Source: Oxalobacteraceae bacterium OTU3CINTB1
GTDB taxonomy: Bacteria; Pseudomonadota; Gammaproteobacteria; Burkholderiales; Burkholderiaceae_D
Length of the DNA stretch: 64,000 nucleotides
Assembly (NCBI GenBank): GCA_024123955.1
Contig: CP099652.1
Location: 1,116,001-1,180,000 of the forward strand
Reading direction: 5' to 3'
Shown here: one piece after another, positions 57,444 through 64,000 of the stretch
Layout: each line of letters starts with the position of its first letter
Numbering within the stretch: position 1 is the stretch's first letter
Translations under genes and position numbers: made by a program
The notes under the pieces: generated by a model
What the model saw: the letters and a program-made list of their open reading frames with translations, nothing else
Database searches by the model: none
What the model was told of the DNA's origin: nothing

Positions 57444-59024
57444 TTAGAACTGGTTCATGGTGTTGTCTTTACCGGCGGCCTTCAATGCCGCTTCGCCGCT
57501 GAAGTAATCCTTGTGGTCGTCGCCGATGTCCGAACCGGACATGTTCTGGTGCTTGACACAGGCGATGCCCTGGCGGATTTCCTTGCGCTGCACGCCGGCC
57601 ACATAACCGAGCATGCCTTGCTCGCCGAAGTATTCCTTGGCCAAGTTGTCGGTCGACAGCGCGGCGGTGTGGTAGGTCGGCAAGGTGATCAGGTGGTGGA
57701 AGATGCCGGCTTCGCGGGCCGCGTCGGCCTGGAAGGTGCGGATCTTTTCGTCGGCGGTGATCGCCAGTTCGCTCTGGTCGTATTCCACGCTCATCAGCTT
57801 GCTGCGCTCGTAGGACGACACATCCTTGCCCGCTTCCTTCATCGCGTCGTACACCTGCTGGCGGAAGTTCAGGGTCCAGTTGAACGACGGGCTGTTGTTG
57901 TAGACCAGCTTGGCGTTCGGGATGACCTTGCGGATTTCGCTGACCATGCCGCCGATCTGCGAGATGTGCGGTTTTTCGGTTTCGATCCACAGCAGGTCGG
58001 CGCCGTTCTGCAGCGAGGTGATGCAGTCGAGCACGCAGCGCGCCTCGCCGGTGCCGGCGCGGAACTGGAAAAGGTTGCTCGGCAGGCGCTTCGGACGCAA
58101 CAATTTGCCGTCGCGCTTGATGATGACGTCGCCGTTGCCCAGCGCGTCGGCCGACACTTCTTCGCAGTCGAGGAAGGCGTTGTACTGGTCGCCCAGGTCG
58201 CCCGGCTTGGCGGTCACGGCGATCTGCTTGGTCAGGCCGGCGCCGAGCGAGTCGGTGCGGGCGACGATGACGCCGTCGTCCACGCCCAGCTCGAGGAAGG
58301 CGTAGCGGATGGCGCGGATCTTGGCCAGGAAGTCCTCGTGCGGCACGGTGACCTTGCCGTCCTGGTGGCCGCATTGCTTCTCGTCGGACACCTGGTTTTC
58401 GATCTGGATGCAGCAGGCGCCGGCCTCGATGAATTGCTTGGCCAGCAGGTAGGTCGCCTCGGCGTTGCCGAAGCCGGCGTCGATGTCGGCGATGATCGGC
58501 ACCACGTGGGTGATGTGGTTGTCGATTTTTTCCTGGATGGCGGCCTTGGCCGAACCTTCGGCGGCGTCCAGTTCACGGAACAGGCCGCCCAGCTCGCGGG
58601 CGTCGGCCTGGCGCAGGAAGGTGTAGAGCTCCTTGATCAGCGCGGTGACGGCGGTTTTCTCGTGCATCGACTGGTCCGGCAGCGGGCCGAACTCGGAGCG
58701 CAGCGCGGCGACCATCCAGCCCGACAGGTAGAGGTAGCGGCGGTCGGTGCTGTTGAAGTGCTTCTTGATCGAGATCATTTTTTGCTGGCCGATGAAACCG
58801 TGCCAGCAACCGAGCGACTGGGTGTACTTGGACGAGTCGGCGTCGTAGGCGGCCATGTCGGCGCGCATGATCTTGGCGGTGTATTTAGCGATGTCCAGGC
58901 CGGTCTTGAACTTGTTCTGCGCGCGCATGCGGGCGGCCGACTCGGGGTTGATCGCGTTCCAGGCGCTGCCTTGTTGTTCTTTTAAACCGGCAACTGCCTT
59001 GATGTCGTCTTGGTATTGGGACAT
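57444..59024 (-). CDS. aceA: Isocitrate lyase
   Basis: 526 aa. Glyoxylate-shunt enzyme that splits isocitrate into glyoxylate and succinate. Active-site loop KQCGH (216-220) with C219-type catalytic Cys, substrate site SGWMVAAL, IADIDAGFGN and FNWTLNFRQQ. KQCGH rather than KKCGH is one known variant. Same-strand promoter and palindrome lie at 59105-59149. Confidence 0.96.
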   Translation of the reverse strand: MSQYQDDIKAVAGLKEQQGSAWNAINPESAARMRAQNKFKTGLDIAKYTAKIMRADMAAYDADSSKYTQSLGCWHGFIGQQKMISIKKHFNSTDRRYLYLSGWMVAALRSEFGPLPDQSMHEKTAVTALIKELYTFLRQADARELGGLFRELDAAEGSAKAAIQEKIDNHITHVVPIIADIDAGFGNAEATYLLAKQFIEAGACCIQIENQVSDEKQCGHQDGKVTVPHEDFLAKIRAIRYAFLELGVDDGVIVARTDSLGAGLTKQIAVTAKPGDLGDQYNAFLDCEEVSADALGNGDVIIKRDGKLLRPKRLPSNLFQFRAGTGEARCVLDCITSLQNGADLLWIETEKPHISQIGGMVSEIRKVIPNAKLVYNNSPSFNWTLNFRQQVYDAMKEAGKDVSSYERSKLMSVEYDQSELAITADEKIRTFQADAAREAGIFHHLITLPTYHTAALSTDNLAKEYFGEQGMLGYVAGVQRKEIRQGIACVKHQNMSGSDIGDDHKDYFSGEAALKAAGKDNTMNQF

Positions 59025-59104
59025 GTGAATCTCCTGAAAGAAAAAAGCGCGTTAGGGAAATCGTCGAGTTCCGCTGGGTTTTCAATGGCGAACTCCATGA
59101 CTAA

Positions 59105-59134
59105 ATAGTAGGGTATTTTGGTGCGTTGCATCAA
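59105..59134 (-). promoter_or_regulatory. Sigma-70-type promoter of aceA
   Basis: Minus strand TTGATG (59134-59129) and TACTAT (59110-59105) spaced by 18 bases, about 80 bp before the ATG. Confidence 0.6.
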
Positions 59135-59135
59135 G

Positions 59136-59149
59136 GTCTTATATAAGAC
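59136..59149. promoter_or_regulatory. Perfect palindrome GTCTTATATAAGAC before aceA
   Basis: A 14-bp palindrome directly upstream of the -35 box. Position fits a class II activator or a repressor for acetate/fatty-acid growth. The rest of the ~480-bp gap to 59507 shows no supported gene. Confidence 0.65.
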
Positions 59150-59507
59150 ATAGGACATAAATTTATCCGTTTAATTTCAATGACTTGATTTATGAATTTT
59201 GGCATGTGAAACCAACTTTCAAAAAATGATATGGCTGTGTCGGCTCTGATTGCGGCGCGATCCCGCGATATGAAACGGAATTTCAGCCCTTGAGTAAAAT
59301 GACTTGGGTGCGCGCGTTGACAGCTGCCGCGTGCTTACCGAAAGCGGTATCGGCGCCGTTAAAAACGTGATTGGAGGAATAGTGCGGCGGAGGTAGGACG
59401 GGCGCCGTTGGTGGCCGCGAATTAACCGGTGTCCTGGTGGTATGACCGATGACGATGGCGGCGGCCCGGCACCTGGGCGCCGCCACGTGCCGACACTGGC
59501 CGCAGGT

Positions 59508-60014
59508 TCATCCCGCGCTGGACTGCCGTGCCTGCAGTTGCTCGCGCAGCTGGTGCGCGTTCGAATGGGTGTAGTCCTTGTGGAATTCGTTCTTGATCAG
59601 CGCCTTGACGTGCGGGTCCATGAAGGACCGCAGCGCGCCGAGGAACTGCGGCGAAGCGGAGACGACCAGTTGGTCGAAGCGGCCTTCCTGGTGCGCTTTC
59701 AACAGGTAGTTGGAAATATCCTTGGCGAATTGCTCGGCCTCCTGCTCGGCCGGCGTGTGCGCCGGCTGGTAGGCCTTGTTGGGCGCGCCGACCTTGCCGT
59801 TATCCGCGAAGCCGACACCCTGGGTGCCGCCGATATTGTGGCCGCTGTTGGTGGCGGCGGTGGGGCCGATTTTGTCGGACTCCGTCTCCAGCACGCGCAA
59901 GCGCACTGCCGGGTTGATCATGTCTTCGATTTCCTGCAAGGGCTTGGCCGGGTCCGACTCGGCAAACAACCTTGCCCTGCCTGCATTGGCGGCGAGAATC
60001 CACGTGGTTTGCAT
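59508..60014 (-). CDS. Host-attachment protein family (PF10116 type)
   Basis: 168 aa from ATG 60014 (AAGGAG upstream). Starts TTWILAANAGRARLFAESD and carries AEQFAKDISNYLLKAHQEG and PQFLGALRS..DPHVKALI, as in 'protein required for attachment to host cells' from Agrobacterium-like bacteria. The fold is related to archaeal release-factor-type domains; the actual function is unclear. Confidence 0.85.
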   Translation of the reverse strand: MQTTWILAANAGRARLFAESDPAKPLQEIEDMINPAVRLRVLETESDKIGPTAATNSGHNIGGTQGVGFADNGKVGAPNKAYQPAHTPAEQEAEQFAKDISNYLLKAHQEGRFDQLVVSASPQFLGALRSFMDPHVKALIKNEFHKDYTHSNAHQLREQLQARQSSAG

Positions 60015-60119
60015 GCTGGCTCCTTTCAATAATAACGATCGTCAATTGATGCATGGTGCTGCGAAGCCAGTATAGGCGCGGTCACAAAAACCTGGCGCTC
60101 GCGGCGCGCCGAATCGGGC

Positions 60120-60794
60120 CTAGTAGAGATCGTGCCGTACCGAATGATCGTAGTGCTGGTTGATCTGTTCGATCTGCGCGTCGTCCATCGACGCTTGGGG
60201 ATGCTCGCGTTTGCCGAGCGCGGCGATGATCTTGCCCACACTCGGTAATGCGGCCGGCGCCAGTTGCGACTCGGCGCGCCACAGCTTCGCGCGGTTGACG
60301 GCCTTGCCGCAGTGGAGCAGCACTTGATCGATGCGGACCACGGTTGCCGTCTTCGGCAGCCGATCGCCTTCGGCCAGCCGCGCCAGCAATGCCGGATCGG
60401 TCGACAGCTCGCCACGGCCGTTGATGCGCATGAAGATCTCTAGCCCCGGAAAGATGAACAGCATGCCGAGGCGACCGTCCTGCTGGAGGTTGCGCAGCGA
60501 TTCGATGCGGTTGTTGCCCGGCCAATCGGCAAAGGCCACCGTGTGCGCGTCGAGCGCCTGCACGAATCCGGCGGGGCCGCCGCGCGGCGACGCGTCCAGC
60601 CCTTGTTCGCTGCCCGTCGCCAGACAGAAGAACGTCGCCGCGTGCAGATACTCCAGGTGGAAATCGACCAGGTGGTCCAGCACCGCTTTCTGGATCATCT
60701 CGGAGGGCGGGGCGTACAGTGCGTCGAGATCGACGGTTCCCTCGCTGGCGGCTGTCTTGTCTGTGGTCTCTGGTAAATCGCGGGTTGCGCTCAT
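60120..60794 (-). CDS. PPOX-class FMN flavoprotein
   Basis: 224 aa. Pyridoxamine-phosphate-oxidase-like split barrel: FFCLATGSEQGLDASPRGG, FADWPGNNRIESLRNL, GRLGMLFIFPGLEIFMRING. Similar proteins bind FMN; substrate unknown. Divergent from the AraC gene at 60887 with 92 bp between, which suggests control by it. Confidence 0.85.
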   Translation of the reverse strand: MSATRDLPETTDKTAASEGTVDLDALYAPPSEMIQKAVLDHLVDFHLEYLHAATFFCLATGSEQGLDASPRGGPAGFVQALDAHTVAFADWPGNNRIESLRNLQQDGRLGMLFIFPGLEIFMRINGRGELSTDPALLARLAEGDRLPKTATVVRIDQVLLHCGKAVNRAKLWRAESQLAPAALPSVGKIIAALGKREHPQASMDDAQIEQINQHYDHSVRHDLY

Positions 60795-60886
60795 GGTCTG
60801 GCTCCTTGCTTGTTCAAGCCCTCAGATTAATGCGATTTTGGTGGCGGCTGTACGCCATCCGCGCCATTCAATGTCAAAATGCGGCC

Positions 60887-61693
60887 ATGCGCAAACTATC
60901 CATCAATCGCCATGCCAGCAATTCCTCGGAAGGTCCGGTGGTGTTCGTCGCCGAGGGCAGCCAGGAGGAAGAGCTGGTGACCGAGGCGCACCGGCATTCC
61001 CGGGGCCAGTTGTTCGCGTCGATGCAAGGGCTGCTGTCCGTCGGCGTGGAAGACGGCGTGTGGATCGTGCCGGCGATCCACGCGGTCTGGCTGCCGCCGC
61101 ATCATCTCCACTCGGGCCGGTCGCACGGACCGTTTCGCGGCTGGAGCGCCTACGTTGCGGAGGAGGCTTGCCATGATTTGCCCCGGCAACCCTGCACCAT
61201 CCGCACTTCCGGCCTGCTGAGGGAGGCGGTGCTGCGTGCGAGCACGTGGCCGGAAGGGGAGTGGAGCGAGCAAAAACAGCGCATCGCCGACGTCATCCTC
61301 GACGAGATCAGGACCCTGCCGGTCGAGCCCTTCGGTTTGCCGCTGCCAACGGATGCCCGCCTGCAAAAGATCGCCCAGGCGCTGATCGCGGATCCGGCCG
61401 ACGATCGCGATCTGGACAGCTGGGCCGGCTGGGCGGCCATCGGCGCGCGCACCTTGAGCCGGCGTTTTGTCGCCGAGACCGGATTCAACTTCACTGCATG
61501 GCGGCAACGGGCCAGGCTGATGCGGTCGCTGCAAATGCTTGCCGAAGGCATGCCGGTGCAGGCGGTCGCGTTCGATCTGGGCTATTCGAGCGCGAGCGCC
61601 TTCATCAGCCTGTTCAAGCGGACCTTCGGCCAAACGCCCGCCGCGTATGGCTCCGGGAGAGTGTCGGCTTTTAGCAAAGACGGCGGATTGTGA
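60887..61693 (+). CDS. AraC-family regulator
   Basis: 268 aa from ATG 60887. N-terminal cupin-like domain (EAHRHSRGQLFASMQGLLSV, VWLPPHHLHS) then helix-turn-helix pair: AIGARTLSRRFVAETGFNFTAW and AFDLGYSSASAFISLFKRTFG. Likely controls the divergent PPOX gene. Confidence 0.88.
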   Translation: MRKLSINRHASNSSEGPVVFVAEGSQEEELVTEAHRHSRGQLFASMQGLLSVGVEDGVWIVPAIHAVWLPPHHLHSGRSHGPFRGWSAYVAEEACHDLPRQPCTIRTSGLLREAVLRASTWPEGEWSEQKQRIADVILDEIRTLPVEPFGLPLPTDARLQKIAQALIADPADDRDLDSWAGWAAIGARTLSRRFVAETGFNFTAWRQRARLMRSLQMLAEGMPVQAVAFDLGYSSASAFISLFKRTFGQTPAAYGSGRVSAFSKDGGL

Positions 61694-61741
61694 GGTAAAG
61701 TTACATTGCAATTTAACGCACTAGACCGGGAGGACATCATC

Positions 61742-61993
61742 ATGGCGATATTGACGGTTACCGCACGCGGCCAAGTCACATTGAGAAAAGAAGTGCTTCA
61801 GCATTTGGGCATTCAGCCCGGAGACAAGATCGAACTCGACTTGCTGCCTGATGCCAAAGGAATGCTGAAAGCCGCCCAGCCTGTCGCGACCATAGAGGGC
61901 TTTGTCGGCCTGCTCGCCGGACGGACAAAGAAAATCGCTACCGTTGAGGAGATGAACGAGGCATCCGCGCAGGGTTGGTCGGGTGACGCGTGA
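61742..61993 (+). CDS. AbrB/VapB-type antitoxin
   Basis: 83 aa from ATG 61742 (GGGAGGA upstream). AbrB/MazE swapped-hairpin start AILTVTARGQVTLRKEVLQH with GIQPGDKIELD. Its end overlaps the toxin start (GTGA). Should neutralise the toxin and repress the pair's promoter. Confidence 0.85.
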   Translation: MAILTVTARGQVTLRKEVLQHLGIQPGDKIELDLLPDAKGMLKAAQPVATIEGFVGLLAGRTKKIATVEEMNEASAQGWSGDA

Positions 61994-62385
61994 AGGTAAC
62001 GGTCGACACGAACGTGCTCGTTCGTGCCGTAGTCCAAGACGACCCTGTGCAGGCACAGCGTGCAGCAGCAGTGTTGAGGGATGCGTCACTGATCACGGTG
62101 GCCCTACCCGCATTGTGCGAACTGGTTTGGGTGCTGCGTAAGGTCTATGGTTTCGACGTGGCCAATGTGGCTCAGGCGCTGCGCGCATTGATGGCCGCAG
62201 CGAATGTCGATATGAATCGGCCGGCAGCGGCGGCGGGGCTGGCGATCCTGGAAGCAGGAGGAGACTTCGCCGACGGAGCGATCGCCTACGAGGGGAACTG
62301 GCTTGGCGGCGAGACTTTTGTGTCCTTCGATAAGAAAGCGGTCAGGTTGCTTCTGGCACAGGGCCAACCCGCTCGCCTTTTGTAG
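61990..62385 (+). CDS. vapC: PIN-domain VapC-type toxin
   Basis: 131 aa; GTG start. Acidic residues: D6 in TVDTNVLVRA, Glu in ALCELVWVL and Asp in GGDFADGAIA, as in Mg-dependent PIN ribonucleases that cut tRNA or rRNA. The four-base overlap with the antitoxin gene gives coupled synthesis. Confidence 0.88.
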   Translation: MKVTVDTNVLVRAVVQDDPVQAQRAAAVLRDASLITVALPALCELVWVLRKVYGFDVANVAQALRALMAAANVDMNRPAAAAGLAILEAGGDFADGAIAYEGNWLGGETFVSFDKKAVRLLLAQGQPARLL

Positions 62386-62438
62386 ACGAGTGTTTTGACA
62401 TTCGCGATCTTGCCCCAAACGGTGCCACTTTGACACCG

Positions 62439-63212
62439 TCATGTGGCGGCCCGCAACTCGCCATACAGCGCCAGGTACTCCTGGCTGAGCTTGTGGTTGC
62501 GGTCGAGGTGGATCATCGGCAAATTGCGCTCGTGCGATTCGCGGATGCGGATCGAGCTCGACAGCTTGTTGTCGAAGACGGGCAAGCCTTCCTCCTTCAA
62601 CTGTTCGACCATGCGCTGCGGCAGCAACGCCCGTGGTTGAAACTGGTTGACCACAATGCCCTCGATGACCAGGTCGGCGTTGTGGTCGGCCCTGATCTCC
62701 TTGATGTTATTGATCAGGGTGTAGAGCGCCTGGCGCGAAAAATCGTCGCAGTCGAAGGGAATCAGGCAGCTGTCGGCGCCGACCAGGGCGGACTGGCTGA
62801 AGAAGTTGTAGGCAGGCGGCGTGTCGACAAAGATTTCGTCGTACTCCTTGTCCAGTTCGCGCAGCAAATCGCGCAGCTTGTAGATCTTGTTGCGCGATTC
62901 GAGCTTCGATTGCAGGTCGCCCAGTTCGGGGTGGGCCACGATGACGGACAGGTTGTCGAACGGCGTCGGGTGGACGTAATGGCCGGCCGGCTGGGCGAAC
63001 TGGCTGAAGCTGAGCACTTGTTCGAAATAGGCGCCCAAGGTCGGCGACACCTCGCGCGCCGCCGCGCCCAGCACGTAGCGGCTGGCATTGCACTGCGGGT
63101 CGATGTCTATCAGCAGCGTGCGCTTCCCCTGGCTGGCCGCGATGGCGGCGAGGTTGACGGCGATCGTCGATTTGCCCACGCCACCTTTTTGGTTGAAGAT
63201 CACCCGTTTCAT
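62439..63212 (-). CDS. ParA-family ATPase without parB partner
   Basis: 257 aa from ATG 63212. Deviant Walker A NQKGGVGKST, DIDPQCNAS and VDTPPAYNFF. Members position DNA, chemotaxis arrays or other cargo. No parB or origin-type genes adjoin. Convergent with VapC (53-bp gap). Confidence 0.9.
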   Translation of the reverse strand: MKRVIFNQKGGVGKSTIAVNLAAIAASQGKRTLLIDIDPQCNASRYVLGAAAREVSPTLGAYFEQVLSFSQFAQPAGHYVHPTPFDNLSVIVAHPELGDLQSKLESRNKIYKLRDLLRELDKEYDEIFVDTPPAYNFFSQSALVGADSCLIPFDCDDFSRQALYTLINNIKEIRADHNADLVIEGIVVNQFQPRALLPQRMVEQLKEEGLPVFDNKLSSSIRIRESHERNLPMIHLDRNHKLSQEYLALYGELRAAT

Positions 63213-63348
63213 AGCTCGCCCGTATAGTGATGGAAATGTCATCATTCTAGAGCAAAGGCCAGGCCGGGGAATAACTTCGGTCGGAGACGATCGGCCTGAT
63301 GGTTGTCAGGTTGTTAGAATGCCGCATTACTCAACCTCTGGAGCCGCG

Positions 63349-64000
63349 ATGATGCGCATTCTTTCCCTTTTGCTTGCTGGCCTGTGGAGCGGCGCCGTCC
63401 TGGCGCAGGACGTGGTCAAGATCGGCGTGGCCGGGCCGCTGTCCGGCGAGATCGCGCACCTGGGCAAGGCGATGGAAAATGGCGTGGCGCTGGCGATCGA
63501 GGATTTGAATGCGCGCGGCGTCATCATCGGCGGGCGCAAGGCGGTCTTTGTCATGCAGAGCGAGGATGACGCGGCCGATCCGAAACAGGGCACGGCCGTG
63601 GCGCAGAAACTGGTCGATGCGGGCGTGAAGGCGGTCATCGGCCACGCCAACTCCGGCACCACCGTGCCGGCCTCGCGCATCTACAACGCCGCCGGCGTGG
63701 TGCAGATCTCGCCGTCCGCCACCACCCCCGCGTACACCCGGCAGAAATTCGCCGGCGCGTTTCGCGTGGTCGCCAACGACAACATGCTGGGACGCTCGCT
63801 GGGCCGCTACGCCGTCAACGACCTGGGCGCGCGCCGGATCGCCGTGATCGACGACCGCTCCGCCTACGGGCAGGGCGTGGCCGATGAATTCATCAAAAGC
63901 GCCGAGGCTAGCGTGCCGGGTCTGAAAATCATCGGCCGCGAATTCACTACGGCCAAGGCCAGCGATTTCAGCGCCATCCTGACCCGCATCCGGGCGAAAA
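63349..64000 (+). CDS. Branched-chain amino-acid-type ABC substrate-binding protein, 3' end cut
   Basis: The frame is open to the window end (217 residues). Signal MMRILSLLLAGLWSGAVLAQ is followed by DVVKIGVAGPLSGEIAHLGK and IEDLNARGVIIGG, hallmarks of LivJ-type type I periplasmic binding proteins. GGAG precedes the twin ATG. Transporter genes, if present, lie beyond the window. Confidence 0.9.
   Translation, partial: MMRILSLLLAGLWSGAVLAQDVVKIGVAGPLSGEIAHLGKAMENGVALAIEDLNARGVIIGGRKAVFVMQSEDDAADPKQGTAVAQKLVDAGVKAVIGHANSGTTVPASRIYNAAGVVQISPSATTPAYTRQKFAGAFRVVANDNMLGRSLGRYAVNDLGARRIAVIDDRSAYGQGVADEFIKSAEASVPGLKIIGREFTTAKASDFSAILTRIRAK

Noticed and set aside
59283..59486. 67-codon minus-strand frame upstream of aceA
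   Set aside because: No RBS, no motif and Arg/Pro-rich shadow-like composition.

Overview
The window is about 64 kb of high-GC chromosomal DNA (coding strands rich in GCC, GGC and CTG). Gene content and protein style fit a betaproteobacterium of the Oxalobacteraceae (Massilia, Duganella or Janthinobacterium type): several large TonB-dependent receptors, an MSHA-pilus MshQ-like protein, QseBC with YgiW, an NhaR/HPF/TerC/TerB group, isocitrate lyase and many periplasmic hydrolases. This assignment is inference; no rRNA or other marker gene is present. I saw no rRNA, tRNA, CRISPR array, prophage or intact insertion sequence.

Layout. 1-7.6 kb: MshQ-like pilus protein (cut by the window edge), M28 peptidase, two acid-shock-like secreted peptides, an unrecognised small protein with repeat-rich flanks, and an alpha/beta hydrolase. 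7.8-19 kb: a DEAD-box helicase with two DbpA-type RNA-binding domains; a TnsB-like transposase with one catalytic Asp changed to Asn, behind an NtrC/sigma-54-type promoter and a coupled 43-aa ORF; a second sigma-54-type promoter in front of a periplasmic amine oxidase/cytochrome c/RidA operon; then a TonB receptor and an esterase. 19-27.6 kb: MazG-like pyrophosphatase, two GIN-domain (DUF2807) envelope proteins around a GGDEF-EAL protein, an MHS transporter, a Cache-CheW protein and PsiF. 27.7-37.2 kb: a LacI-controlled locus (TonB receptor, halogenase, SapC, JmjC-like cupin, halogenase) bounded by two REP-like inverted repeats. 37.2-44 kb: small stress and metabolism genes, including an HPF-TerC-TerB operon divergent from NhaR. 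44-48.5 kb: a second copy of the unrecognised small protein inside a TTAGAC-rich patch, then QseBC, YgiW and a chromosomal KfrA-like protein. 48.8-64 kb: TonB receptor with carboxylesterase and AraC regulator, chemoreceptor, Tae4/Tai4 effector-immunity pair, isocitrate lyase, host-attachment-like protein, PPOX flavoprotein with divergent AraC, VapBC-type pair, lone ParA, and the start of a branched-chain amino-acid-type binding protein.

How genes work together. Three TonB receptors sit beside hydrolases or oxidases, which suggests nutrient scavenging: amines with sigma-54 control, a carbohydrate-type substrate with LacI control, and an ester substrate. QseBC and YgiW share a candidate operator. 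The least explained items are the NtrC/sigma-54-type promoter driving a probably catalytically dead TnsB, and the paralogous small proteins at 5.8-6.4 kb and 44.3-44.7 kb, whose flanks carry clustered short motifs.
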